The position numbers were made by a program, and so were the translations under genes. The notes under the pieces are model-generated. The model did not search any database and was not told where the DNA came from. It was given only the letters and a program-made list of their open reading frames with translations. DNA of 64,000 nucleotides from an uncultured Eubacteriales bacterium (GTDB lineage Bacteria; Bacillota; Clostridia; Oscillospirales; Acutalibacteraceae), in the NCBI GenBank assembly GCA_934511365.1, contig CAKSWC010000005.1, positions 1 to 64,000 of the forward strand, written 5' to 3'. Shown here piece by piece: positions 40,043 to 49,544 of the stretch (positions are counted from its first letter, which is position 1; every line of letters begins with the position of its first letter).

Positions 40043-41350
40043 TTAATATGTTACTTCTGTTCTGTTGTCAATAACGCGCTTTGCCTTACCCTCCGAACGC
40101 GCAAGACTGCCCGGTTCAAGAAGTCTGACCTTTGCGTGAATATTGAGCGTGGACTGGAGCGCGCCCTCAATGCGCTTTTCGGTGTTTTCAAGTCCCTTAA
40201 CGGTATCCGAGAACATCTCCGGAAGCATTTCAACCTGAACTTCCATTGTGTCAAGGTTATTCTTTCTGTCAACGATGATGAGGTAGTTCGCGGTGAGGCC
40301 AAGCTCAAGCAGAACGTGTTCAACCTGCGACGGAAAAACATTGACGCCGCGGATGATGAGCATATCGTCGCTTCTGCCCTTGGGCTTGCTCATTCTGACG
40401 GTGGTTCTGCCGCAGGCGCATTTTTCGTGGGTGATGGCGGCAATGTCGCGCGTTCTGTATCTGATGAGCGGAAGCGCCTCTTTTTCAATGCAGGTGAAAA
40501 CAAGCTCTCCGAACTCGCCGTCCGGAAGAACCTCAAGCGTATCCGGGTCAACAACTTCCGGATAGAAGTAGTCCTCGCAAACGTGCAAACCGTTCTGACA
40601 TTCGCAGTTATAAGCAACGCCCGGGCCGGCAATTTCCGAAAGACCGTAGATGTCATACGCCTTGATGTCAAGCAGTTTTTCAATCTCTTTCCTCATATTG
40701 TCCGTCCAAGGCTCCGCGCCGAAAATTCCTGCGCGCAGCTTCAGCGATTTCGGGTCAATGCCCATCTCCCGGACGGTTTCGCCAATGAACATTGCGTATG
40801 ACGGTGTGCAGCAGAGAATGTCTGAGCCAAAGTCCCGAAGAATTTGAACCTGCCTTTTTGTGTTTCCGGAGGAGACGGGAATTGTTGTTGCGCCCATGTA
40901 CTCCGCGCCGTAATGCAGGCCGAGTCCTCCCGTGAAAAGGCCGTAGCCGTATGAAACGTGAACCTTGTCGTTCTTTGTTGCGCCGGCCGCGGTGAGCGCT
41001 CTTGCCGCGCCGTCAGACCAGATTTCAAGGTCATGCTTTGTATAGCCGACAACGGTCTGCTTTCCCGTTGTTCCGGAGGAGGCGTGGATCCTTTGAAGCT
41101 TTGAGGTCGGAACGGCGAAAAGTCCGAACGGATAGTTATCCCTCAAATCCTGCTTGACCGTGAACGGCAGCTTTGTGATATCGTCTATTGAATGGATGTC
41201 CTCGGGCGAAACGCCGTGTTCGTCCAAAAGCTTTTTATAAAAAGGAACATTTTCATAGGCGTTTTTGACCATTTTGATGAGTCTTGCGGATTGAAGCGCG
41301 TGGAGATAGTCCCTTGACGCGCACTCAATTTCAGGTTTGAAGATTCCCAT
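40043..41350 (-). CDS. paaK: phenylacetate-CoA ligase homologue 1
   Basis: 435-residue adenylate-forming enzyme that links arylacetates to CoA or, run backwards, gains ATP from aryl-acetyl-CoA. HASSGTTGKQTVVGYT is the phosphate loop, and YRTRDIAAI is the hinge region of PaaK proteins; a C-terminal PaaK domain closes it. It lies 26 bases after iorB, in the same transcript. Confidence 0.92.
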   Translation of the reverse strand: MGIFKPEIECASRDYLHALQSARLIKMVKNAYENVPFYKKLLDEHGVSPEDIHSIDDITKLPFTVKQDLRDNYPFGLFAVPTSKLQRIHASSGTTGKQTVVGYTKHDLEIWSDGAARALTAAGATKNDKVHVSYGYGLFTGGLGLHYGAEYMGATTIPVSSGNTKRQVQILRDFGSDILCCTPSYAMFIGETVREMGIDPKSLKLRAGIFGAEPWTDNMRKEIEKLLDIKAYDIYGLSEIAGPGVAYNCECQNGLHVCEDYFYPEVVDPDTLEVLPDGEFGELVFTCIEKEALPLIRYRTRDIAAITHEKCACGRTTVRMSKPKGRSDDMLIIRGVNVFPSQVEHVLLELGLTANYLIIVDRKNNLDTMEVQVEMLPEMFSDTVKGLENTEKRIEGALQSTLNIHAKVRLLEPGSLARSEGKAKRVIDNRTEVTY

Positions 41351-41376
41351 TGGTTATTTCACACTCCTTGTTCTGA

Positions 41377-41952
41377 TTATTCAGCGTCATATCCATAGCC
41401 GAACGCTTTAAGGTTTGCTTGAACGGTTTTCGGCGGAACAGACGATTCAACAATTTTTTCAAAGCTTTCTCTGTCAATTCCGAGGAAATGAACCGCCGCG
41501 CCGAGCAAAACAACATTCGCGCTTTTTGCGCTGCCCGCTTTCAGGGCAAGACCGAGTGCATCAACGGCAATGACCTTTATGTCGTTTTTTGAAAGTTTTT
41601 CAATAATGCTGTCCGGATATTTCGCCTTGCCCATAATCACGGGCATGGGGTCAATTTTTTGCGTTCCGGTGATAAGCACGCCGCCTTTTTTAAGATATGG
41701 CAGCCATCTTGCACTTTCAAGCTGCTCAAAGGAAAGGATGATGTCCGCCTCCCCCTTTTCAATAACGGAGGAAAAGACTCTGTCTCCGTAGCGGACATAG
41801 GTCACAACGCTTCCGCCACGCTGGCTCATTCCGTGAACCTCGCTGACCTTAACGTCATAGCCCTTTTCCGTGAAGTATTTTCCCATGAGCTTTGAGGCGA
41901 GCAGCGTTCCCTGGCCGCCGACTCCGACAATGAGAATGTTTTTTGTTTCCAT
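41377..41952 (-). CDS. iorB: indolepyruvate ferredoxin oxidoreductase, beta subunit
   Basis: Gamma-type domain of 2-oxoacid:ferredoxin oxidoreductases: NILIVGVGGQGTLLASK near the start, then EVHGMSQRGGSVVTYVRYG. With IorA it turns arylpyruvates plus CoA and oxidised ferredoxin into aryl-acetyl-CoA, CO2 and reduced ferredoxin. ATG 41952 is chosen after AGGAGG and overlaps the iorA stop by one base; the longer frame lies inside iorA. Confidence 0.93.
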   Translation of the reverse strand: METKNILIVGVGGQGTLLASKLMGKYFTEKGYDVKVSEVHGMSQRGGSVVTYVRYGDRVFSSVIEKGEADIILSFEQLESARWLPYLKKGGVLITGTQKIDPMPVIMGKAKYPDSIIEKLSKNDIKVIAVDALGLALKAGSAKSANVVLLGAAVHFLGIDRESFEKIVESSVPPKTVQANLKAFGYGYDAE

Positions 41953-43721
41953 TACTGCTCTCCTCCTTTTTCTATTGCGCCAAATCTGCAAGCCGCCGTG
42001 CAGACGCCGCAGCCAACGCACTGGTTTTGGTCAATAAGCGCCGCGCTCTTTCCTTTTGAATCCGTTTGGGAAAGAGCCGGACAACCGACGGAAAGGCAGG
42101 CTTTGCAGCCGATGCACTTTTCTTTATTCACAACAAGCGGACGGCCGTGCTTAACCGTTTTAAGCAGAGCGCACGGACGGCGCGAGATGATGAGGGAAGG
42201 CTCTTTTTTTGAAAGCTCCTCTTTAACAACCTTTTTTGTTTCCGCAACATTGAACGGGTCAACAACGCGGACGGAATTGATTCCTATTGCGCGGGCAAGC
42301 GCCTCAAGGTTGACCGCAACGGTCGGGTCGTTTCTGATTGTCAGGCCGTTCGCCGGGTTGTTCTGGTGGCCGGTCATTCCGGTTATTGAGTTATCAAGAA
42401 CAATAACGGTTGAAATGCCCTTGTTATACGCAATGTCAATGAGTCCGGTGATTCCGGAGTGGATGAAAGTTGAGTCGCCGATAACGGCAACGCTTTTTGA
42501 GGCCTGTTCTTCTCCTCTTGCGGTGTTGAAGCCGTGCAGCGCACTGACCGAGGCACCCATGCAGACGCAGGAATCCATCATTGAAAGCGGAGCCTGGGCA
42601 CCGAGCGTATAGCAGCCGATATCGCCGCTGACATAAAGGTGAAGCCCTTTGAGCGCGTAATAAAGACCCCTATGCGGACAACCGGCGCAGAGCACAGGAG
42701 GACGCGGCGGAATTTCATCGGGGAAGGAAAGCGCGTCCGCCTCTTCGCCGAGGAGAGCTTTTTTGACCGTTGCCTGAGAAAATTCTCCGAGCACCGAGAA
42801 AAGGCTCTTTCCCTCAACTTCAACGCCGAGTGTTTTGCAGTGGTTTTCAATTATCGGGTCAAGCTCCTCAATAACAACAACCCTTTCAACATTTTTTGAG
42901 AACTCTTTGATGAGCTTTATCGGGAGCGGATTGACCAGTCCGAGCTTGAGAAAGCTCGCCTTTTCGCCAAGTGCTTCACGGGCATAGGTATATGCCGTTC
43001 CGGCAGCGATCACACCAAGCTTCCTGTTGAAATATTCAACCGTATTTACGCCCTTTTCAACGGCTTTTGTGTCTGCCCACTCGGTGAGCGCCTCTGTTCT
43101 TTTTTCAACTCTGACGTGGGCGCCCTTTGCCATTGCGGGCATCATGACGTTTTTCATAACGTCCTTTTTATATTCCTTAAGTTCCCTTTCCTCGCGTTCG
43201 GAAAGAGAAACAAGCGAGCGCGAATGGGAGACTCTTGTTGAAAGGCGAAGCAAAAACGGCGTGTCAAATTCTTCCGAAAGCTCAAAGCCGAGCTTTGCAA
43301 AGGAAAGGCACTCGCTGCTGTCCGAAGGCTCAAGCATCGGCGTTTTGGACGCTATTGCGTGGTGGCGTGAGTCCTGCTCATTCTGAGAGGAATGCATCCC
43401 AGGGTCATCGGCAACGGCGCAGACCATCCCGCCGTTCACGCCGATATATGACGCGGTGTAAAGCGGATCGGCCGCAACATTGAGCCCAACGTGCTTCATT
43501 GCGCAAAAGCTTCTTGCGCCACCGAGCGATGCGCCGAAGGCGGCCTCAAAAGCAACCTTTTCGTTCGGCGCCCATTCGCAGTACATTTCGCTGTACTTTG
43601 CGGCGGCCTCGGTGATTTCGGTACTGGGTGTTCCGGGATAGGCGGAAACAAAGCTCACACCGGCTTCAAAAAGTCCTCTGGCAACAGCCTCGTTGCCGAG
43701 GAGAAGAGTTTTCTTTTCCAT
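41952..43721 (-). CDS. iorA: indolepyruvate ferredoxin oxidoreductase, alpha subunit
   Basis: 589 residues: pyrimidine-binding and TPP domains (GDSTFIHSG and LDNSITGMTGHQ are TPP-site blocks) and a C-terminal 2[4Fe-4S] ferredoxin domain (CIGCKACLSVGCP, CVGCGVCTAACRFG). The chain acts on keto acids from Trp, Phe or Tyr. The unit iorA-iorB-paaK-ACT is contiguous, so amino-acid fermentation to indole-, phenyl- or hydroxyphenyl-acetate is the likely pathway. Confidence 0.95.
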   Translation of the reverse strand: MEKKTLLLGNEAVARGLFEAGVSFVSAYPGTPSTEITEAAAKYSEMYCEWAPNEKVAFEAAFGASLGGARSFCAMKHVGLNVAADPLYTASYIGVNGGMVCAVADDPGMHSSQNEQDSRHHAIASKTPMLEPSDSSECLSFAKLGFELSEEFDTPFLLRLSTRVSHSRSLVSLSEREERELKEYKKDVMKNVMMPAMAKGAHVRVEKRTEALTEWADTKAVEKGVNTVEYFNRKLGVIAAGTAYTYAREALGEKASFLKLGLVNPLPIKLIKEFSKNVERVVVIEELDPIIENHCKTLGVEVEGKSLFSVLGEFSQATVKKALLGEEADALSFPDEIPPRPPVLCAGCPHRGLYYALKGLHLYVSGDIGCYTLGAQAPLSMMDSCVCMGASVSALHGFNTARGEEQASKSVAVIGDSTFIHSGITGLIDIAYNKGISTVIVLDNSITGMTGHQNNPANGLTIRNDPTVAVNLEALARAIGINSVRVVDPFNVAETKKVVKEELSKKEPSLIISRRPCALLKTVKHGRPLVVNKEKCIGCKACLSVGCPALSQTDSKGKSAALIDQNQCVGCGVCTAACRFGAIEKGGEQ

Positions 43722-43738
43722 ATTTGTTTAACCTCAAT

Positions 43739-43776
43739 TTGGATTTTAGATTTTGGATGTTTGATGTTGGATGCTT
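43739..43776. repeat. heptamer-like repeats (GGATGTT/AGATTTT type)
   Basis: GGATTTT, AGATTTT, GGATGTT, TGATGTT, GGATG follow each other before iorA. They are the reverse-complement form of the arrays at 777-940 and 13068-13103. Confidence 0.6.
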
Positions 43777-43889
43777 TAAACCGAACGGGTTCAATTAAGA
43801 TTTTTGCTGACAAAATACCCGTCAGCCCGTCTTTCTCAGCTCACAAAAATTCTTTCAAAGCTGTGCGGTCAAACGCAATCTGACATCTG

Positions 43890-45203
43890 TTATCTCAAGT
43901 CAAGGACTCTTTTCGCCTTTCCGGTGAAACGCTCAAGCGTTTTCGGCTCAACAAGGCTGACCTTGATTTCAATTCCGAGAATGTTCTTGATTCTGTCATG
44001 AATATTCCTGCGCAGCTTTTCAAGCTCTGAGTAAATTTCAAGCAGCGACGCATCAATAAGCTCAACGCGAACCTCAAGAGTGTCTGAAAAGCCCTCGCGG
44101 CGAACAACAAGCTGATAGTGCGGCCCGATTGACGTGATTCCGATGAGCGCGCTTTCAATCTGAGACGGAAAGACGTTGACTCCGCGGATTTTGAGCATAT
44201 CATCGCTTCTTCCGATAATTTTGCTCATTCTTGCCGTTGTTCTTCCGCATTCGCAAGGCTCATAATTAATGTTTGTGATGTCTCTTGTGCGGTATCTTAT
44301 CATCGGCAGACCGCGCTTTGTGAGGTTGGTCACAACAAGCTCGCCCGTGCTGCCCTTCGGAAGAACCTCTCCGCTCTGCGAGTCAATAACCTCGCAAAGG
44401 AAGTGATCTTCATTGATGTGCAGTCCGTTGCGCATATAGCATTCTCCGCTCATTCCGGGGCCGTTGAGCTCGCTCATTCCATAGTTATCGGTGCAGAAAA
44501 AGCCGCCGCCCCAGCGTTCTTCAATCTGGGTGCGCATTTCCGGCGTGCAGCCCTCCGAGCCCAAAAGGCCAAGCTTCAGTTTATAGCTTTCCATCGGGAA
44601 TTCATTCGCCTTTTCCCTTGCGCATTCGGCAAGATACAGGCAGTATGACGGCGTTGCAACTATTGCGTCGGTACCAAAATCGCGCATAAATTTGAGCTGC
44701 TTTTCCGTGTTGCCGGAGGAGGTTGGAACAACCGTTGCGCCGATTTTTTCAAGGCCGTAATGCAGTCCGAGAGCGCCGGTGAACATTCCGTATCCAAAAC
44801 AGATCTGAACGGTTGTTTCGTCCGTTGCGCCGGCCGCGGTTGCAATGCGCGCAACCTGCTCGCTCCAGTTTTCAAGGTCGCCTCTTGTGTATCCGACAAC
44901 GGTCGGGTTGCCGGTTGTTCCGGAGGAGGCGTGGAGGCGGACAAGCTGCTTTTTCGGAACGGAGAAAAGGCCGAACGGATAGTTATCGCGCAAATCGGTC
45001 TTTGTTGTATATGGGATATACTGAATATCCGAAAGCTTTTTGATTTTTTCGGCGGTGATGTTGTTCTTTTCAAATCTGTCGTGATAAAACTTGACGTTCT
45101 TATCGCAGTAATCAATGAGCGCCCTCAGCCTTTCAAGCTGAAGTTCTTCAAGCTCCCGACGCTTCATGCACTCCGCTTCTTTGTTCCAGATTCTGTTTTC
45201 CAT
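43890..45203 (-). CDS. paaK: phenylacetate-CoA ligase homologue 2
   Basis: Second PaaK of about 437 residues: HASSGTTGNPTVVGYT, YGMSELNGPG and YRTRDITNINYEPCECG. It is clearly related to, but diverged from, the copy at 40043. The two may differ in substrate (indole- versus phenylacetate) or direction. ATG 45203 follows AAAGGA; the frame opens 31 codons earlier without a site. It precedes iorA on the same strand by 168 bases and may have a separate promoter. Confidence 0.92.
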   Translation of the reverse strand: MENRIWNKEAECMKRRELEELQLERLRALIDYCDKNVKFYHDRFEKNNITAEKIKKLSDIQYIPYTTKTDLRDNYPFGLFSVPKKQLVRLHASSGTTGNPTVVGYTRGDLENWSEQVARIATAAGATDETTVQICFGYGMFTGALGLHYGLEKIGATVVPTSSGNTEKQLKFMRDFGTDAIVATPSYCLYLAECAREKANEFPMESYKLKLGLLGSEGCTPEMRTQIEERWGGGFFCTDNYGMSELNGPGMSGECYMRNGLHINEDHFLCEVIDSQSGEVLPKGSTGELVVTNLTKRGLPMIRYRTRDITNINYEPCECGRTTARMSKIIGRSDDMLKIRGVNVFPSQIESALIGITSIGPHYQLVVRREGFSDTLEVRVELIDASLLEIYSELEKLRRNIHDRIKNILGIEIKVSLVEPKTLERFTGKAKRVLDLR

Positions 45204-45389
45204 TTCTTTAAAAAGTCCTTTCCGGCGGAAAGACCGACTTGTTTTTCCGCCCAGTTTTGCGCTTTTACGATTTAAATTATTATAGCACAAAAGCAAAAGA
45301 ATGATTTTCGATTGAGAAATTTAATCATTTTTTATCATCCGGCTTTGCGCAAAAAGCACTCAAAGTCCGCAAAAAGACAAATATCCGCA

Positions 45390-45427
45390 AGAAAGCAAAA
45401 AGCCTCTTCCGGATATTCATAGATTAA
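45390..45427 (-). terminator. possible terminator after the ferredoxin gene
   Basis: AATATCCG and CGGATATT pair across a long loop with A and T runs. Confidence 0.4.
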
Positions 45428-45441
45428 CTTACGTTTTAAAA

Positions 45442-45612
45442 TCAGCCTTCGCTGATAGCTTCAACGGGGCAGCCGTCTGCACATGCGCCGCATTCGATGC
45501 AGGAATCAGCATCAATAACATACTTTCCGTCGCCTTCGCTGATTGCACCAACGGGGCAACCGTCTGCACATGCGCCGCAGGAGATGCAGTCGCCGCTAAT
45601 AACATATGCCAT
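45442..45612 (-). CDS. 2[4Fe-4S] ferredoxin
   Basis: 56 residues in two near-identical halves, CISCGACADGCPVGAI and CIECGACADGCPVEAI, each binding one 4Fe-4S cluster. This is the classic clostridial ferredoxin and the natural electron acceptor of the nearby IorAB. AAGGAGG precedes ATG 45612. Confidence 0.97.
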   Translation of the reverse strand: MAYVISGDCISCGACADGCPVGAISEGDGKYVIDADSCIECGACADGCPVEAISEG

Positions 45613-45796
45613 TGTTCTTACCTCCTTATATTCTCAGAAAACACAAAAGCAGCGTATACGCCTTTTGCTTTCTGTGTTCTACTCATTGTATCATAAAAAT
45701 GCAAAATATCAAGCCCTTTTTCTCTGTTTTTCAATTTTTTTTGAGCCTTTTGCGGAAGATATTTGATTTTATTTCTTCTTTTTATTCGATACTGTA

Positions 45797-45825
45797 TTGA
45801 CTATTCGAGTTTTTTCTAATAGAAT
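45797..45825 (+). promoter_or_regulatory. sigma-A promoter of the GH89 gene
   Basis: TTGACT (45797-45802), 17 bases, TAGAAT (45820-45825). It lies inside the extended reading frame, which argues for a start codon farther down. Confidence 0.7.
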
Positions 45826-45862
45826 GATGGGGATTGATTCAACTTTGATTGGACTGATGTGT

Positions 45863-48475
45863 ATGTGTAAAAAAATCAAAATTTCAAAAGAGATGGTCTT
45901 TGCCAAGGAAAACGGTGAAAACGCCTTTAAGCTTTTTGACTCAAACAGCCGCACCAAGTGGGTCGGCGGACAGTTCCCAAGCTATATTGAAATAAACCTC
46001 AAAAAAATGTTCTCCCTTTCGCGCATAGTGCTTGACTGCCCGAAAAACGACATCTGCGTTTTCTCGGTTTTCAAAAGCGAGGACGGAGTGAACTTCAGCG
46101 AGGTACTCACACAAAGCAGCGAAAAAAACTGCGGCGGCCGCTATGAGTTTTCCTGCGCGTTTGAGGCGTGCTCATTGCGCTTTCTTTTTAAATACAGCCG
46201 CAAAACATCATACGCAACAATCAGAAATATTGAACTTTTCGGTTCTGAAAGCGGAAAAGAGATTAAAAAGGCAGCCGTCATGTTTCCGGAAAGCTTTGAA
46301 AACAGCGTCTATAATGTTGAAATTACAAAAAAGGACACCGAAAATGAGCTTCTTGCCCTTGTTGGAAGAACCGTCGGAAAAGAATATGAAAATCACTTTG
46401 CCTTTTCGATTGAGGAAACGGACGAGGAGTTTTTTGAGCTTTCCGACACAGCGGACGGAAAAGTTCTTATCAAAGCGAACAGCGGCTCCTCTGCCGCCGC
46501 CGGTCTTAACCACTACTATAAAAACTACTGCGGCATTAACATTTCTCAGGTTGGAAACAACGTGAAAATGCCCTCCCCCGTTCCAAAAATCGGCAAAAGG
46601 AAAAGGCTCACCACTCCGTTTAAGATAAGATACGCCAACAACTATTGCTCCCTTTCCTACACAATGGCGTTTTACGGCGAGAAGGACTGGCAAAAGGACC
46701 TCGACTATTTTGCGCTCCAAGGCGTTAATGTTTTTCTTGACATCACCGCAATTTGGGAAGTCTGGCGCAGATTTCTTTTGAAGCTCGGCTATCCGATTGA
46801 AAAGGTGCTTGCTTTTCTTCCGGGTCCTGCGTACTATGCATGGTTCTGCATGGCGAACCTTTACGGAACAGGAGCGCCGCTTCACCCGAACTATTTTAAA
46901 AAGAGCACCGACCTTGCGCGGAAAAACCATCTCTTTATGCGCAAAATGGGCATGAAGCCCGTTCTTCAGGGATACTGCGGAATGGTTCCGCCGGACATCA
47001 AAAAATATGCTCCGGACGCGGTGATTATTCCGCAGGGACTTTGGAACGGCACTGAACGTCCGGCAATGCTCAAAACGGACACAATCGCCTATCTGCGCCT
47101 TGCCGACCTTTTCTATGAAAGTCAGCGCGAGGTATACGGAGATATTTCCGAGTTCTTTGCAACCGACCCGTTCCACGAGGGCGGAAAAAGCGGACGGCTT
47201 AGCATTGAAAAAGTCGGTCGATATCTTCTTGACGGAATGCTCAAAAACAGGAGCGATGCCGTTTGGATCATTCAATCCTGGGGCGAAAACCCCTCAAAGC
47301 AGCTGCTTGAGGGTATTGCCGAAAGGAAAGAGCATACGCTCATCCTTGACCTTTACGCCGAAAAAAGGCCGCGCTGGGAAAACTTCCTCGGAAACGAATT
47401 TCTCAACTCCCCGTGGGTATTCTGTATGCTCAACAACTTCGGCGGAAGAATGGGGCTGCACGGCCACCTTTCAACCGTTGCAACCGAGATTGCGCGCGCG
47501 GCACAAAAAGCAAAACATATGAAAGGCATTGGCGTAACGCCCGAGGCGACGCACTCAAACCCGATAATTTTTGACCTGTTTTTTGAAACGGCGTGGACAG
47601 AAAAAGAAAAGCCGCAGCCCATTGACCTTGAAAAATGGCTGCGCTCCTATGCCGAAAGAAGATATTCAAAATGCAGCGAAACAATGTTTGAGGCAATGAA
47701 GCTCCTCAACGCCACCGTGTATAACCCAAAGCTCAACGAACACGGCGAGGGCGCGCCGGAATCGGTCATCAACGCGCGTCCGGCGCTCAAGGTCAAATCT
47801 CCCTCAACCTGGGGCAACGGCATTGTTTCCTATGACAAAAGAACCTTTGAAAACGCCGTGAAGCTTTTCCTTTCGGAATATGAAAACTGCAAAGAGAGCG
47901 AGGGCTACCGCTTTGACGCAGCGGATCTTCTCAAGCAGCTCCTTGCAAACACCGCGCAGGAATATCAGAAAAATATGGCGCGTGCATACGGCGAAAAAGA
48001 CCTTATCGGCTTTATGAAGTGGTCAGACAAATTTTTGAGTCTCGGCGCGTTCACAGACAGGCTGCTTTCCGCGGAAAGCGAGTTTATGCTCGGAAGCTGG
48101 CTCAAAAAAGCAAAGGCTCTTGCCGAACCATTCGATGATTTTACAAAAAAGATTTTTGAATTCAACGCCCGTGCGCAGATAACAACCTGGGGCGGCTCGC
48201 GCCAGATTGCCGAGGACGGAAAGCTGCGCGATTACTCAAACAAACAGTGGTCCGGCCTTACCGGTGATTTTTATCTCAAACGCTGGGAAAGCTGGATAGA
48301 CGCAATGACAAAATCCCTCAAGGGTCAGAAAGCCGCCGAGCCGAATTTCTTTGAATTTGAAATTGGCTGGGTCTGGAGCAGCAACAACTACCCGGCCGAA
48401 AAGGCGGAAATTGACCTTTCCAAAGCTGCGGAAAAAATTTTCTCCTCCTATTGCGTTGACTCGGCCGAATATTAA
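45863..48475 (+). CDS. alpha-N-acetylglucosaminidase, family GH89
   Basis: About 870 residues. A discoidin-like (F5/8 type C) sugar-binding region covers about 10-140, followed by the GH89 N-terminal, barrel and C-terminal domains; DPFHEGGKSG and WNGTERP fall in conserved catalytic parts. GH89 enzymes remove terminal alpha-linked GlcNAc, for example from mucin O-glycans or heparan. No signal peptide is seen from any start. I use ATG 45863, as the promoter at 45797-45825 rules out the earlier frame; ATG 45857 is possible. Confidence 0.88.
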   Translation: MCKKIKISKEMVFAKENGENAFKLFDSNSRTKWVGGQFPSYIEINLKKMFSLSRIVLDCPKNDICVFSVFKSEDGVNFSEVLTQSSEKNCGGRYEFSCAFEACSLRFLFKYSRKTSYATIRNIELFGSESGKEIKKAAVMFPESFENSVYNVEITKKDTENELLALVGRTVGKEYENHFAFSIEETDEEFFELSDTADGKVLIKANSGSSAAAGLNHYYKNYCGINISQVGNNVKMPSPVPKIGKRKRLTTPFKIRYANNYCSLSYTMAFYGEKDWQKDLDYFALQGVNVFLDITAIWEVWRRFLLKLGYPIEKVLAFLPGPAYYAWFCMANLYGTGAPLHPNYFKKSTDLARKNHLFMRKMGMKPVLQGYCGMVPPDIKKYAPDAVIIPQGLWNGTERPAMLKTDTIAYLRLADLFYESQREVYGDISEFFATDPFHEGGKSGRLSIEKVGRYLLDGMLKNRSDAVWIIQSWGENPSKQLLEGIAERKEHTLILDLYAEKRPRWENFLGNEFLNSPWVFCMLNNFGGRMGLHGHLSTVATEIARAAQKAKHMKGIGVTPEATHSNPIIFDLFFETAWTEKEKPQPIDLEKWLRSYAERRYSKCSETMFEAMKLLNATVYNPKLNEHGEGAPESVINARPALKVKSPSTWGNGIVSYDKRTFENAVKLFLSEYENCKESEGYRFDAADLLKQLLANTAQEYQKNMARAYGEKDLIGFMKWSDKFLSLGAFTDRLLSAESEFMLGSWLKKAKALAEPFDDFTKKIFEFNARAQITTWGGSRQIAEDGKLRDYSNKQWSGLTGDFYLKRWESWIDAMTKSLKGQKAAEPNFFEFEIGWVWSSNNYPAEKAEIDLSKAAEKIFSSYCVDSAEY

Positions 48476-48486
48476 TATTCACGCTA

Positions 48487-48515
48487 TTGTTATTTTCACA
48501 ATTTTGTAGTATAAT
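48487..48515 (+). promoter_or_regulatory. sigma-A promoter of holB-ricT
   Basis: TTGTTA (48487-48492), 17 bases, TATAAT (48510-48515). Confidence 0.75.
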
Positions 48516-48586
48516 GTATCTTTACCGGCGCAGTTTCAAACGCCGGAGAACACTTGGAAAAACTTTTTTTGAAAGGAGAATAAGGC

Positions 48587-49456
48587 GTGTTTGAGGGCAT
48601 TGATTTTGACAAGCGCTGCAAAGATGAAATTTCGCGCAGCATTATGAACAAAACATTTCCCCACGCCGTTATTCTTGAAGGCTCAAAGGACGAGACACGT
48701 CTTGCGGCCGCAAAGGAAATTGCCTGCGCCCTTGTCTGCACCGGGGAAACCAAGCCCTGCCGGGTCTGCCGCGCCTGCAAAAAGGCTGAAAGCGGAAATC
48801 ACCCGGACATCTATGTTTTTCAAAAAGACGAGTCAGCGAGCGCAATCAAGGTTGACGATGTGCGCACCATACGCGAAAAGGCTCTCCTTTTGCCGAATGA
48901 CGGCGCAAGAAGCGTTTTCATCATCCGCGAGGCCGAGCTTATGAATCCGCAGGCGCAAAACGCCCTGCTCAAGATTTTTGAAGAGCCGGCGCCTCACGTC
49001 TGCTTTATCCTCACCTGTCCTTCAAGAACGGCGCTGCTTGAAACAATCACCTCGCGCGCCTGTTCATTCCTCCTTTCGCAGGAGGAGGACTTCAAAACCG
49101 ATGAAACGGCCGGCGCCGAAGCGCTCGCCATTGCGGCAAAGCTTGCAAACGCCCTCTGCTGCGGAAATGAGTTCGATTTTTTGAAGGAGACTTCCGTCTT
49201 TATGAAAGACAAGGAGCTTTTCAAAGCCGTTCTGCCGTTTCTTGTCTATATTTTCCGCGATGCTCTTGTTGAAAAAGAGCCGCTGACATCCTGCACCGAG
49301 CAGGCGCAGAAGCTGCGGCAAAGTTTCACTCAAAAAAAACTTATCGCCCTCATTGAAGAAACCGAGGGTCTCATTGACTGCGTTCAAAGGTCTGCGAACC
49401 ACAACCTCACCGTTACGCGCCTTTGCAGCGTTTTTCACCGGGTCAAAAATTCATGA
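48587..49456 (+). CDS. holB: DNA polymerase III clamp-loader delta' subunit
   Basis: 289 residues. The zinc-binding run CxxC (CRVCRACKKAES) and EPAPHVCFIL..CPSRTALLETITSRA are typical; the P-loop is degenerate (LEGSKDETR), as expected for the non-hydrolysing delta' subunit. Start GTG 48587 after GGAG. ricT follows, the same order as holB-yaaT in Bacillus. Confidence 0.9.
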   Translation: MFEGIDFDKRCKDEISRSIMNKTFPHAVILEGSKDETRLAAAKEIACALVCTGETKPCRVCRACKKAESGNHPDIYVFQKDESASAIKVDDVRTIREKALLLPNDGARSVFIIREAELMNPQAQNALLKIFEEPAPHVCFILTCPSRTALLETITSRACSFLLSQEEDFKTDETAGAEALAIAAKLANALCCGNEFDFLKETSVFMKDKELFKAVLPFLVYIFRDALVEKEPLTSCTEQAQKLRQSFTQKKLIALIEETEGLIDCVQRSANHNLTVTRLCSVFHRVKNS

Positions 49457-49544
49457 GGGGTAACATTGTGCAAAAAGCCATAAAAAGGCAAAGCAGCCCG
49501 GCCGCCAAGTGCAGCCGGAAGTCAACACGAAAGGAATGAATTAT

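Noticed and set aside
39794..40801. Plus-strand ORF of 335 codons
   Set aside because: Lies opposite the ACT gene and paaK with no ribosome site.
46208..47275. Minus-strand ORF of 355 codons
   Set aside because: Shadow of the GH89 gene; its sequence has no protein-like pattern.
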